DNA of 64,000 bases, from NCBI RefSeq assembly GCF_026810505.1, contig NZ_CP101750.1:248001-312000 (forward strand), given 5' to 3'. The stretch is from Streptomyces sp. Je 1-369 (GTDB lineage Bacteria > Actinomycetota > Actinomycetes > Streptomycetales > Streptomycetaceae). The notes below the pieces were generated by a model. That model was not told the DNA's origin. It searched no databases and was given only the letters and a program-made list of their open reading frames with translations. Position numbers and translations under genes: made by a program. Positions 29,814-39,315 of the stretch are shown one piece after another; the first letter of the stretch is position 1, and the number at the start of each line of letters is the position of its first letter.

Positions 29814-30545
29814 CGAAGGGGCTTGCTGGTGCCCGATTCGATCTTCTCGATGAGGGCGTCGCCGTGCTGGCATAGGAGTCCGCGTAGGGCCGCGTAGTGG
29901 TTCAGAGCGTGGGGGCGGGAGAGTCGGAACCAGGTGTTCGCCCGACGCTGTTGCCAGGATTGGCGAGTGTCCGGGGGCTGTGCGGCTTCGATGTGCCGTG
30001 GCGCGTAGAGCGGCTCGCCGCAGGTGACATAGGCCCAGACGAACGCGGATGCTTCCTGGCGTACTCGGTCGTCCAAGTTGGGGCTGACGGGGCCTGGGAC
30101 GGGCGGAAGTCTGGTGATGATCTCGTTCCAGGTCTCAGACGGCAGGGACCAGTCTCGTAGTACCTCTCGTCGGCGCTGGTAGTTGGTGGGGTCTGTCGCG
30201 CGGTCGAGCTCTTCAGCCAGGTGGTGTAGAGCGGTAGTGAAGGCGTCCTGGCCATTCTTGAGCCACTGCAGGAGCGTGTTCGTGGCCGTGAACTGGCCTC
30301 CGGCAGGGTTGATGCCGAGGAAGTCGGCAGCGTCACCTTGTGCCTTGCCGGATGCCTGCTGGACGAGGCGGACGGCTGCGAGGCGGCGTACGGACTTCGC
30401 TGCCCCGTCGAACTGCAGTGGTGTGAGGTGTTCCTGATACCAGCGTTCTTCCAGGAAGGCGGGGATGTGTTCGGCGCGGTAACCGCCAGTGCGGTCGGGG
30501 AGCCGGATTCCGCGGGGGCCTGTGCGCCGGTAGGCACGGACAGCG
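29810..30545 (-). pseudogene. TniQ-family protein, C-terminal remnant (copy 1)
   Basis: One frame on the minus strand reads GGYRAEHIPAFLEERWYQEH, LAAVRLVQQASGKAQGDAAD, REVLRDWSLPSETWNEIITR and QEASAFVWAYVTCGEPL. The order and spacing match the C-terminal domain of the TniQ gene at 52-54 kb (EHIPQWLPNDW, LQLVRITTGMPRHQAARF, FARWTLRPEEWDMI and CASAFIWTLVTGSEW). TniQ/TnsD proteins select targets for Tn7-like transposons. The zinc-finger half is missing and the 5' end is fused at about 30545 to unrelated sequence. Confidence 0.65.
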
Positions 30546-30840
30546 CTTCTTGATCGCCTCGCCGCGGCCCGGCACCTCGGACATGCCGTACGACTGCTGG
30601 TTGGCGACGACCTTGTCGCCGAGGCCGGGCGCGAGCAGTCACGAGAACCTCAGCTCACCCCCAACTCCCCGGTACTGGGTCAACTCGACCTCCTGCACGC
30701 CCTTCACCACCTCCCAGCCCTGTTACCCGCTTATGACATAGCGATCTTGAAATGGCCGCCATCACCCAAGTAGGTTCACCACGCACCGATTCCCCCCCCC
30801 CTCACTAGCCGGCGCCCGGCGCCGGGAGAAGAGACGCCTC

Positions 30841-31866
30841 ATGGGTTCCCACGCTCGCCCCAACCGGCTGCACCGGACCGGGGCCCGGATCGCGACCGTC
30901 GCCCTGGTCGGGGCCGTGCTCCCGATCACCGCCGGCGGTCTCGCCGAGGCGGCCACCCCCAGTGCCACCCACTCCGTCGACGAGAATGAGTGGACGAGCG
31001 GCCAGGCCGCCGGGACCGTCGGACAGGGACAGGGACAGGGACAGGGGTGGGGGCGGGGCGCGCCCGACGCGACGGGCCAGGACGCCCCCGTTATCAAGGC
31101 CGACCACGCCTTTCTCCTGGACACCCGCGACGGCAGCCAGGAGCGGGAGATGTGGGCCGGGGCCAAGGCTGACGAGAGCGTGGCGATGGCCAGTACGACC
31201 AAAATCATGACCGCCCTCGTCGTGCTCGAGCACCCGGAGTGGCTGGACCGGCAGTTCACGGTGAAGCAGGAGTACCGGGACTACGTCGCGAAGGCCGGTT
31301 CCAGCACGGCCGACCTCCAGACCGGCGACAAGCTGACCGCCAGGCAGCTGCTGCACGCCATGCTGCTCCCCTCGGGGGCGGACGCCGCGATGGCGCTGGC
31401 CGACAACTTCGGGTCCGGGGACACCACGGACGCGCGGATCGCCGACTTCGAGAGCCAGATGAACGCCAAGGCGCAGCAGCTGGGCCTGAGGGGCACGCAC
31501 TTCGACTCCTTCGACGGCATATCGCACGGCGACAACCGCAGCACCGCCCGCGATCTCGCCAAGCTCGGCCAACGCGCCATGCTGAAGCCGGTGTTCGCCG
31601 ACATCGTGAAGAAGAAGCAGTTCAAGACCGAGGCCCCCGCGGCCAACGGCCGTACCCGCTACTACACCTGGAACAACACCAACGTGCTGCTGAGCACCTA
31701 CGACGGCGCGCTGGGCATCAAGACCGGCAGCGGCGCGGAGGCCGGCTACGCCGTCGTCTTCGCCGCCGAGCGCGACAACCGCACCCTGGTCGGCGCGATC
31801 GTGGGGGCCGACAAGGACCGCTTCGAGGACGCCGCCAAGATGCTCGACTGGGGCTTCGCCCACTGA
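30841..31866 (+). CDS. D-alanyl-D-alanine carboxypeptidase (S11 family, DacA/C-like)
   Basis: 341 residues, exported by an N-terminal signal (hydrophobic about 17-38, cleavage near AEAATPS). The penicillin-binding motifs are STTK (SxxK, catalytic Ser), SGAD in the SxN position as in other actinobacterial members, and IKTGSG (KTG). The enzyme trims the terminal D-Ala of peptidoglycan stem peptides. A low-complexity linker (GQGQGQGQG) between signal and catalytic domain is encoded by a tandem hexanucleotide. A ribosome-binding site (GAAGAG) precedes the ATG. It is adjacent to a BCCT transporter. Confidence 0.92.
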   Translation: MGSHARPNRLHRTGARIATVALVGAVLPITAGGLAEAATPSATHSVDENEWTSGQAAGTVGQGQGQGQGWGRGAPDATGQDAPVIKADHAFLLDTRDGSQEREMWAGAKADESVAMASTTKIMTALVVLEHPEWLDRQFTVKQEYRDYVAKAGSSTADLQTGDKLTARQLLHAMLLPSGADAAMALADNFGSGDTTDARIADFESQMNAKAQQLGLRGTHFDSFDGISHGDNRSTARDLAKLGQRAMLKPVFADIVKKKQFKTEAPAANGRTRYYTWNNTNVLLSTYDGALGIKTGSGAEAGYAVVFAAERDNRTLVGAIVGADKDRFEDAAKMLDWGFAH

Positions 31867-32106
31867 CCGGACGGGGCCGGAGAAGGCGCAGCCGCCGTCG
31901 GCGCTCCAGCGCGAACGCGGCCGCCGCGCCACCGGACATTGTCCGGAATTTGACGACAACACCCTTCGGATAGCACCCTTCCCTGCTGACCTTCGCACCG
32001 AGCGGTCCGGCCGCCCGGCACTCCGTATGCACGCATACGGGCTCGCGCACCGTGACGTACCGCGCGCCGTGCCCTCGTGTGCGAATCCCCCTCAGCAAGG
32101 AACCTC

Positions 32107-33792
32107 ATGTCGACTTCCCCCGCCCGTACCGCCGCGCCCGCCGACGGCGAGTCCGCCGCGGACGACGACGGCGGCCATACGAAGGAAGAGGGCCACACGG
32201 CGGACGCCGCGGCCCCCGGTGGCCGCGGACGCACCGACCTCGCCGTACTGGCCGTCAGCGGCGGGCTGCTCACCGCGTTCGTCCTGGCCGCGCTGATCGC
32301 GCCCACGGCCACGGGCGACGCTGTAAACGCCGTGTTCACCTTCGTCGCGCGGTGGTTCGGTCCGCTGTGGCAGGTGCTGCTGCTCGCGACGTTCGGCGTC
32401 GCGCTGTGGCTGGGCTTCTCCCGGTACGGGAAGGTGCGGCTCGGGGGCGCCGGGGCGCGGCCGGAGTACGGCAGGTTCCAGTGGATCGCGATGATCATGT
32501 CGACACTGCTCGCGGGCGGCGGCGTCTTCTTCGCGGCGGGCGAGCCCGTGGAGCACTACATCAACACGCCCCCCTTCTACGACGGCGTCAAGAGCGGCAC
32601 CCAGGAGGCGGCCGACGCCGCGCTCTCCCAGAGCTTCGCGCACTGGGGCTTCCTCGCCTGGGCCGTCCTCGGCACGCTCGCCTCGATCGTGATGATCCGG
32701 GGCCAGGAGCGCGGCATGCCGCTGCGCCCGCGCACCCTGCTGCACCCGTTCCTCGGTGAGCGCGTCCGGCACTCCCGTCTCGGGGCCGCCGTCGACATCG
32801 TCTGCGTCATCGCCGTGGTGGCCGGCACCGTCGGCCCGATCGGCTTCCTCGGCCTCCAGGTCTCGTACGGGCTCTCCGAGGTGTTCGGCATCTCCGGCGG
32901 CTACCCCGTGCAGCTCGGCGTCATTGTCCTGCTGACCGTCGTCGCGGTGCTCTCCGTCGCCAGCGGTGTCGACCGCGGCATCCAGTTCTTCAGCAAGGCC
33001 AACATCTGGCTCGCGGTCGCCCTGATGGCCGTCTTCCTGGTTCTCGGCTCCCTCGGCTTCGTGCTCGACTCGTTCCTGGGCGGCTTCGGCCAGTACGTGC
33101 GGGACTTCGTGCCGCTGGCGCTGAACCGGGGCGACCACGCGTGGCTCGGCTCCTGGACGGTCTTCTTCTTCGGCTGGTTCCTCGGCTACGGGCCGCTGAT
33201 GTCCATCTTCGTGGCCCGCATCTCCCGGGGCCGCACCCTGCGCGACCTCGTTGTCTCCACGGCGATCGTCCCTCCGCTGGCCACCATGTTCTGGTTCACG
33301 GTGTTCGGTGGCACCGGCATCTTCCTGGAGCAGCGCGACCCCGGCGCGATCTCGGGCCCGCTGAAGTCGGTCGGCATGGACGCCGCCGTCATCTCCATGG
33401 CGCAGCGGCTCCCGATGGGTGCGGTGGTCGCGGTCGCGCTGCTGCTGCTGACGATCACGTTCGTGGTGACGACCACCGACTCGATGTCGTACAGCATCGC
33501 CTCCGCGGGCACGAGGGCCGGTGAACCGACGCGCGCGGTACGGGCGTTCTGGGCACTGCTGATGGGCGCGGCGGCCGCGGTGCTGATCCTGGTCGGCGAC
33601 GGAGGCATCACGGCACTCCAGTCGTTCATCGTGGTCACGGCGGTGCCGGTGGGCTTCATCATGCTGCCGACGCTGTGGACGGCGCCCCGGGTGGCGCGTG
33701 AGATGGCGCGGGAGCAGGGGGTCGTCCCGCCGGAGGTGCCGTCGGCGGTCCCGTCTCAGGCCCCGCAGGAGGTCCCGCAGGACCGGGCGTGA
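32107..33792 (+). CDS. BCCT-family betaine/choline/carnitine transporter
   Basis: 561 residues from ATG 32107, with AAGGA 7 nt upstream; the frame continues to 32077 but without a site. A disordered acidic N-terminus of about 45 residues is followed by 12 predicted helices. Family hallmarks include the GGG of the helix 3 region (STLLAGGGVFFAAGEPVEHY) and the transport core FFFGWFLGYGPLMSIFVARI followed by SRGRTLRDLV. The C-terminal tail is Val/Pro/Gln rich (about 25 residues), perhaps an osmosensing extension. Transports quaternary ammonium osmolytes driven by Na+ or H+. Confidence 0.93.
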   Translation: MSTSPARTAAPADGESAADDDGGHTKEEGHTADAAAPGGRGRTDLAVLAVSGGLLTAFVLAALIAPTATGDAVNAVFTFVARWFGPLWQVLLLATFGVALWLGFSRYGKVRLGGAGARPEYGRFQWIAMIMSTLLAGGGVFFAAGEPVEHYINTPPFYDGVKSGTQEAADAALSQSFAHWGFLAWAVLGTLASIVMIRGQERGMPLRPRTLLHPFLGERVRHSRLGAAVDIVCVIAVVAGTVGPIGFLGLQVSYGLSEVFGISGGYPVQLGVIVLLTVVAVLSVASGVDRGIQFFSKANIWLAVALMAVFLVLGSLGFVLDSFLGGFGQYVRDFVPLALNRGDHAWLGSWTVFFFGWFLGYGPLMSIFVARISRGRTLRDLVVSTAIVPPLATMFWFTVFGGTGIFLEQRDPGAISGPLKSVGMDAAVISMAQRLPMGAVVAVALLLLTITFVVTTTDSMSYSIASAGTRAGEPTRAVRAFWALLMGAAAAVLILVGDGGITALQSFIVVTAVPVGFIMLPTLWTAPRVAREMAREQGVVPPEVPSAVPSQAPQEVPQDRA

Positions 33793-33821
33793 GCTGTTGA
33801 GCTCCACTCCACGCCCGCCGC

Positions 33822-34073
33822 TCAGTCCGCGGCAGCGACCCCGCGGCTCCGGAAGGCCGCCACACGAGCCCGGTTCTGGCAGGTCACCGAGCAGAAGCGG
33901 CGTCGGCCGCCGGGTGACTGGTCGACGTAGACGTCGGCGCAGTGGCCGCCGGTGCGGATGCCGATCCGGGCGAATCGGTCGCCTTCCTGTACTGCTTTGC
34001 CACCTGCCTTGGCGTGCTGTCGTTCAAAAGAGCGGCCCATCGCCCCCCCCTGGCCGGTGATCCGTAGCGGCAC
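33822..34073 (-). pseudogene. CGNR zinc-finger protein, C-terminal remnant
   Basis: The frame ends with CADVYVDQSPGGRRRFCSVT, then CQNRARVAAFRSR: the CGNR zinc finger found at the C-terminus of a family of actinobacterial (ABATE-domain) regulators. The family's first CPxCG is reduced to one Cys here (GGHCADVY), and the N-terminal about 130 residues are missing. It probably was a regulator beside the BCCT gene and is now broken. Confidence 0.5.
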
Positions 34074-34933
34074 AGACCGACTGTCAGGATATTGCGGGCG
34101 GGTAACCCTGGCCCGACATCGTGCGGTCGCGGACTACATCGGCGGGGAGGCAGCCGCGCATCCACCCGCTCTGCGCCCGCCGCACTGGCCTCGTTCCTGC
34201 GGATCACAAGGGACGCGTTACGCACAGGATGGGGTCTCGCACGCGAGGCTGACGCAGCGTTGACCGATCGGAGTGGGCAGCTTTCACGCACCCGCTGGGC
34301 TTCGGAGGCCGCAACGGGGTGCGCGTTGCTGACGGGGTGCCTGGACACAGATGCCAACACATCGAAGACGCCGTCGAGGCCGGCGATAATGAACGAGGCT
34401 GGTGACGTCGGTCTCGGTGGCAGCGCCATCGCCCTGAATGCCGGTGCGTATATGCGATGGCCGCACTCCCGTCACTCCGGTACGAGGCGGGGCAGCCGCG
34501 GCCGGGCGGCGCAACCGGAGACGGCCGGCACTCGCGCGTCCACTCGCGCCCCTGGACCTGCTCTGTTTCTTCCGTGCTGGAGGGCAGTCAGCGTTCGCCA
34601 CAGCGTGCCGGAGATTGGCGCCCGACCTAGTCGGCGGCGGTCAGTGGACGATGCGCACGGTGGCGTACAGGTCTCCGGGCGCTCCGCCGTGCGATGCTCA
34701 TGGCGCCAGCGGGCCCGCGGAGTCCAAGGAGCCGTCAGCGGCGACTTCGGCGACAAGATGCAGCTCGACCAGGCGCACCGTCACCGCTTGCTGCCCCGTC
34801 CGGCAGAGAGGAGCCGCCTCTTCCAGGGCGCGCACCGGTCGGCGGTGCCAGCTGCGCGGTCAGTGCTTAGGCCGCGGTGCTCCGGCCGACGAATGGTGAC
34901 TGCGACATCTACCGCCGAGTGCAGGAGGCCCTC
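34074..34933. other. 860 bp without recognisable gene
   Basis: All frames here lack coding-type third-position composition and no known family was recognised. It separates the CGNR remnant from IS481 debris and probably consists of decayed sequence. Confidence 0.4.
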
Positions 34934-35462
34934 ATGTGTCACCGTTACGCGCCGCTCACTCCCACCGGCAGGCTGCGCCTGGCCTGGTGCATCGTGGAGG
35001 GCGGCTGGCCGCTGCGGCGGGGGCGCCGAGCGGTTCCAGGTCAGTCACACCACCGCCAAACGCTGGGCCGACCCTTACCGCCTCCAGGGCTGGAGGGGCA
35101 TGCACGACCGCTCCAGCCGCCCGCACCACTCGCCGCACAAAACCCCCGCCAGGGTCGAGGAACAGGTGATACGACTACGCCAGGAACATCGCATCGGCCC
35201 CCAGCGGATCGCAATACACAGCCACCTCGCTCCCTCGACTCGCTCCCTCGACCGTGCACCGCCCGCATCCTGTGTGACCATCACCTGCCCCCGCTGGCCA
35301 CACTGGACAGGGCCACCGGCCGGCCCGTCCGACGCTACGAACGCGACCAGCCCGGTGAACTGCTCCACATCAATGTCAAGAAGCTGGGCCGCATCCCCGA
35401 CGGCGGCGGTCACCGCGTGCTGGGACCGGCCACGGGACGCAAGAACCGCAACAAAGCCCAAC
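34934..35462 (+). pseudogene. IS481-family transposase remnant with frameshifts
   Basis: The start is intact: ATG 34934 after GGAGG, reading MCHRYAPLTPTGRLRLAWCI. The frame then shifts to FQVSHTTAKRWADPYRLQGW and VEEQVIRLRQEHRIGPQRIA (helix-turn-helix region), loses a block, and resumes in a third frame with LDRATGRPVRRYERDQPGEL, LHINVKKLGRIPDGGGHRVL, the first Asp-strand of the DDE domain. The rest is missing, and RHS sequence begins at about 35463. Confidence 0.7.
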
Positions 35463-37344
35463 TGGCACTCCTACGACTACGACCCCAGCGGCAACACCAT
35501 CGCCCGAACCCTGGGCGGTGACACCCAGAAACTCTCATGGGACGCCGAAGGACACCTGGCCGAGGTCAGCGCACCGGACCAGAACGGCAAGGACAAGGTC
35601 ACCCAGTACCTCTACGACACCGAAGGCAACCGCCTGATCAGCCGCACACCGACAGGAACCCACCCTCTACCTGGGCCACACCGAAGTCACCCTGCCCAAG
35701 GGCGCCACCACCGCCAAAGCCACCCGCTACACCCCTCTCGGCAGCGGCCATCAAGCGGTCAAGGACAACAGCGGCACCATCACCTTCGCCACCGCGGACC
35801 ACCAGGGAACCGGCCAACTCTCCATCGCGGCAGCTGATCTGAAGCTGACGCAGCGCCGGACCCTCCCCTTTGGCGGACCGCGAGGCGAGGCACCCAAGTC
35901 CTGGCCCGGCACCAAGAGCTTCGTCGGCGGCACCGACGGCACCGCCTCCACCGGCCTGACTCACCTCGGAGCTCGCGAGTACGACCCGTCCACCGGTCGG
36001 TTCCTGTCCGTCAACCCCATCATGGACCTGACGGGCCCCCGGCAGATGAACGGCTACACCTACAGCAACAGCAACCCCGTCACGTTCAGCGATCCCACCG
36101 GTCTCTTAGCTTTGGCGACGCCTTCAAGAACATCGCCAAAAGCGTCGGCAGAATCGGCAAAGCCGCGGTCAACATCTACAACCGGGCCCCGATCGTCGGG
36201 TAGCTGGGGATACCGCAACAGCGGGCACATGAGCAGCGCGGTCTACTACAGCTCCGGCGCAAACAACCGCATGACTCAAGTCGGATTCCCCAATCCGCTC
36301 GACCGCTTTGATCCATTCCCCCATCTCAGGAAGTTCTTCGCGAACAGCGGCGCGGCCGAGGTCACCAAAGAATTCATCCTTCCCGACGTGCAGTCGTGGC
36401 AGTCGTGCGGGAGACATCCAGGGATCAGCAAAGACTGCGGAAGCACCGTCCTGAATCTGCCCTTCCTTAAGGGTCCCAAAATAGGCGGAAAGACCCTAAA
36501 GAAGTCCCTCAAATCGCTGGACGATGGCGCAGAGGCGGGAGCAAAGGGGAAAAGGGGCACCCCTTCAGGATGCAAGTGCTTCCTCGCCGGCACAAAGATC
36601 CGCATGGCCGACGGCAAGAAAAAGAACATCGAGGACATCAAAGTCGGAGAAAGGGTTCTAGCGACGAACCCGGAAACCGGCAAAACTGGCGAACGCGAAG
36701 TCACAGCAATTATCGTCACTAATGACGATAAGCAGTTCACCAGGATAGAGATCTCCACCCTCAACGGGGATGAAAAGCTCACCGCTACTCATGAGCATCC
36801 TTTCTGGTGAGTTGACAAGAAGGCTTGGGTAGCGGCCGGCAAGCTCAAGCCGGGCATGATGCTGCGCACGGACGGCGGCCGCACCGTAACCGTCGCGGCA
36901 ACCAGCCAGTACCGCGACCGTCAGCGCACCTACAATCTCACCGTCGAGGGCCTGCACACGTACTATGTACTTGCTGGTCAGACGCCGGTTCTCGTTCACA
37001 ACAGCAATTGCACTGGCGCCGGACGTGACTTGATTGGCGGACAAGAGCAGTTCCACATCATTCACGGTGACAGAACGGGTGGTGGCCATAAGTGGCCGGG
37101 ACAGCCTGGAAAGACCGTGTTTCCGCGCGACTGGGATACTGACAAGATCCTCGACGGCATTGCCGATGTGGCGACCAGTCCGAGCAGCGTCAGAACGCAG
37201 CAGACAGGCCGAGCTGCGCTGGACACGAGGAACGGGGATCCGTCGCGATGGAAGGTTGAAGGAGTAGTGGACGGCGTGAACATCAGGGTCATTTATGAAC
37301 CTGCAACGGACCGAATCGTGACCGGTTTCCCGTACCGACCCTGA
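35463..37344 (+). pseudogene. Orphan RHS C-terminal tail: RHS core - HINT - EndoU toxin, interrupted
   Basis: The reading order is RHS/YD repeats (YDYDPSGNTIARTLGGDT, LYDTEGNRLISRTPTGT), the RHS core closing motif (REYDPSTGRFLSVNPIMD then GYTYSNSNPVTFSDPTGL), a HINT domain (CFLAGTKIRMADGKKKN to TYYVLAGQTPVLVHN) and a bacterial EndoU-type RNase (FHIIHGDRTGGGHKWPGQPG, VFPRDWDTDKILDGIADVAT, IRVIYEPATDRIVTGFPY). One extra C at about 35661 shifts the frame, the segment around 36110-36210 reads best in another frame, and an in-frame TGA at 36808-36810 cuts the HINT domain. The N-terminal RHS shell is absent. An immunity gene follows 12 nt later. Confidence 0.85.
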
Positions 37345-37355
37345 CTGGAGGCGCA

Positions 37356-37613
37356 GTGGAAGCCGTAGAGTACGCCGCCAAGGTCGAAGCGCTGCTAGAG
37401 GAATCTCCCATCACTGCGCCTTCAGTCGCAGTTGACGTGCGAGACCTTCTGGCGGCCGGAGAGTTCGCCCTAGCTTTCGACACGATGTGCTCATGGATTT
37501 ACGAAGACGAGTTGTCGATTAGCGAGGAGTATTACGAGCGGCTCGTTCGGCTGTCGGGAGACCTCGGATCTTGTGATCTAATCGCGCGAATGCGTGAGCT
37601 GGTAACGGGATAA
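37356..37613 (+). CDS. MafI-type immunity protein for the EndoU toxin
   Basis: 85 residues from GTG 37356, which has GGAGG upstream. The small acidic helical protein (ITAPSVAVDVRDLLAAGEFA, then LAFDTMCSWIYEDELSISEE) follows the pattern of MafI immunity proteins that pair with EndoU toxins of polymorphic toxin systems. Its place 12 nt after the toxin stop supports this. The gene appears intact although the toxin gene carries a nonsense codon and frameshift, as expected where immunity to sister cells is still useful. Confidence 0.7.
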   Translation: MEAVEYAAKVEALLEESPITAPSVAVDVRDLLAAGEFALAFDTMCSWIYEDELSISEEYYERLVRLSGDLGSCDLIARMRELVTG

Positions 37614-37701
37614 GCGAGTGCGTTCGCTCCCGCCGCCGATTCGCATTTAGGTGCGTCATGATCGTCTGTTACGGGCCGGATCGGAGTGAGCGACCGCAAA
37701 C

Positions 37702-37738
37702 CTGAAGCCCCGCCAGGTGCGTCCTGGCGGGGCTTCAG
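37702..37738. terminator. Strong hairpin, 16-bp perfect stem
   Basis: CTGAAGCCCCGCCAGG (37702-37717) pairs exactly with 37723-37738 around a 5-nt loop. It can terminate the immunity gene from the left and the integrase remnant from the right. Confidence 0.75.
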
Positions 37739-37769
37739 CGTGGGGTGACGGCAGTAGTTGACGGCAACG

Positions 37770-38029
37770 TCAGCGGACGGCGGCTCCGACGAGGGGTGGT
37801 TCGTCGCCGTCGTCGGGCTTGCCGGTGGTCTCGGCGGGGTTGCGGAGCGCGTGGCCGAGGAGGGTGATGGCGTCGCGTTGGAGGCGGATCCGGACGTGGG
37901 CGTACACGGTGGCGGTGACGCCGATGTGGGCGTGGCCCAACAGCTCCTTGATCACGACGAGTTCCACTCCCTGCTCCAGGAGGAGGGTCGCCGTCGAGTT
38001 GCGGAGGTCGTGGAACCGGATGCGGCGCA
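37770..38029 (-). pseudogene. Phage/ICE-type tyrosine integrase, C-terminal fragment
   Basis: Reads RRIRFHDLRNSTATLLLEQG, VELVVIKELLGHAHIGVTAT and VYAHVRIRLQRDAITLLG to the stop at 37770. These are the HxLR...LGH...Y(xx)h catalytic blocks of actinobacterial integrases: the His, Arg, second His and candidate Tyr (VYAHV) are present. The N-terminal two thirds are gone. The 5' end is joined at about 38026-38030 to a cytochrome P450 fragment. Confidence 0.75.
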
Positions 38030-38474
38030 GATGACGATGAGCGGGAGCGGGAAGGCGAGCGCCTCGACGAGGTCGGCACGGCCGTCGGGGGCGGCCAGCA
38101 TCGCGTCCAGCAGCCCGTCAGTGATGCGCTGCACGCGGGGGCGCAGCGCCTCGACCCGGCGGGTGGTGAACTCCCGCGCCACCAGCTTGCGCAGGCGGGT
38201 GTGGTCCGGCGGGTCGAGCTCCAGCATGTTGCTGGACAGCGGAGTCTGCTCCTCGCGCACTTCCCACATGCCGGTGGCACGCCAGTCCTTGGCCAGGCGC
38301 GGATCGGCGAGCGCGGCCCGCGCCGCGTCGTGGCCCACCACCAGCCACGCCTCCCGCCCGTCGGGCAGCCGCACCTGATGCACCGGGCCGCGAACGCGCA
38401 GCGCGGCGTAGCAGGGGATACGGATCGGCCGTGAAGTCCTCGCCGTACGCGCCCAGATCAACCATGTCGGCCAT
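38030..38474 (-). pseudogene. Cytochrome P450 N-terminal fragment, fused to integrase remnant
   Basis: Starts at ATG 38474 with a good site and reads MADMVDLGAYGEDFTADPY, then after a frameshift at about 38405 GPVHQVRLPDGREAWLVVGH, ALADPRLAKDWRATGMWE and LELDPPDHTRLRKLVAREFT, ending at FPLPLIVIC where integrase sequence takes over. These blocks are the N-terminal A-, B- and C-helix regions of bacterial CYP107-like P450s; the I-helix, ExxR and heme Cys are all absent, so it is dead. Confidence 0.8.
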
Positions 38475-38923
38475 GCGCTGCCCACCCTTCCGGCCCGGCC
38501 TCCGTCGTGGCCCCGGGTCCGCCCTTCGCTCTGACTCGACCGTAATCACCCCGCGCCCGGAGTAGAGGAATCGCCGAAAGGCGGTCCGCGAGGCGGTGGA
38601 ATGCGCTATCCAGGCCAGCGGTCCGGGCGGCCAACACGCGTCCGGTGACCTGTCGCAGTGAGGGTTGAGCCATTCTCAGCGAAGGTTGAGTGAGCTCTTC
38701 TTATCCTGCGACGTGAAAGTGATGGCCGGTGGTGATCGGGGTTCGTGACGAGGCCAAGCTTCTGTTTGTTCCGTCGCCGCCGTTCATAACATCGAGATCG
38801 CCTGGCACTCAGGATGAGAAGATCAGCGCATGGAGCAAGTTGACTTGTTTCGTTCGGTTAATCGGAGTTGGCGCGTGGCAAGATCGCCGCGACCGCAACA
38901 CGGTTTCCCGAGGGAGAATGTCC
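38475..38923. other. 449-bp intergenic region
   Basis: No convincing gene. It should hold the promoter of the secreted-protein gene; a GAGGGAGA ribosome-binding site lies at 38910-38917. Confidence 0.35.
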
Positions 38924-39274
38924 ATGCGCCCGCACCGACGTATTGCCGCCACTGCCGTGTCGCTTGCCATGGCCTCAAGCGGCTTGGTCGCTCTTGCTGT
39001 TCCTGCCGCGTCGGCCGCTCCGGCCGGCGCCCTGAGCTGTAGCGGCGGGTCCGTCACGGGAAGTGCCGGGCATGCCGGCTGGCGTTTCCAGTGCAACAGC
39101 GGGACTGGTACCAACTGGCGGGCCAGAATCGTGTGCCTCGGCGCTCCGCAGCCCTACACGCACTACGGCAACACTGTGAGCGGGAGCAGATCGGGCACCT
39201 CGACCGTGTGGTGCGCGGTTCCCGGCCACTGGGTGGACGTGGACAGGGACTACCCGGCCATGGTCCCTGCGTAG
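38924..39274 (+). CDS. Small secreted protein (116 aa)
   Basis: ATG 38924 is preferred over 38918 by spacing from GAGGGA. A typical Sec signal peptide (basic start, hydrophobic 10-30, cleavage after ASAAP) precedes a mature part of about 80 residues rich in Gly, Ser and Trp with four Cys (two in each half), suggesting disulfides. The final motif is WCAVPGHWVDVDRDYPAMV. No family recognised; secreted to the cell exterior. A terminator follows immediately. Confidence 0.8.
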   Translation: MRPHRRIAATAVSLAMASSGLVALAVPAASAAPAGALSCSGGSVTGSAGHAGWRFQCNSGTGTNWRARIVCLGAPQPYTHYGNTVSGSRSGTSTVWCAVPGHWVDVDRDYPAMVPA

Positions 39275-39280
39275 ATCTCG

Positions 39281-39315
39281 CGCCCTGCGGAGGGTTGTCA
39301 GGACTCCGCAGGGCG
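39281..39315 (+). terminator. Terminator of the small secreted-protein gene
   Basis: A 12-bp perfect stem (39281-39292 with 39304-39315, CGCCCTGCGGAG) and 11-nt loop start 7 nt after the stop codon. Confidence 0.65.

Noticed and set aside
30530..30640. Frame reading VANQQSYGMSEVPGRGEAIK upstream of the TniQ remnant
   Set aside because: Looks like a real protein fragment but no family could be assigned, and it is only about 25 residues.
32092..33807. 571-codon minus-strand open frame opposite the BCCT gene
   Set aside because: His/Arg/Asp-rich shadow of the transporter with no transmembrane or catalytic pattern.
34640..34880. Possible DnaJ C-terminal fragment on the minus strand
   Set aside because: Only a short GAPGDLY-like string matches, with stops around it; too weak to call.
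34092..35837. Single 581-codon protein spanning IS481 and RHS sequence
   Set aside because: It is an accidental fusion of transposase and RHS frames after decay, not a designed protein.
37614..37769. tRNA or attachment site next to the integrase fragment
   Set aside because: No cloverleaf-like sequence or flanking direct repeat was seen; only a terminator hairpin is there.
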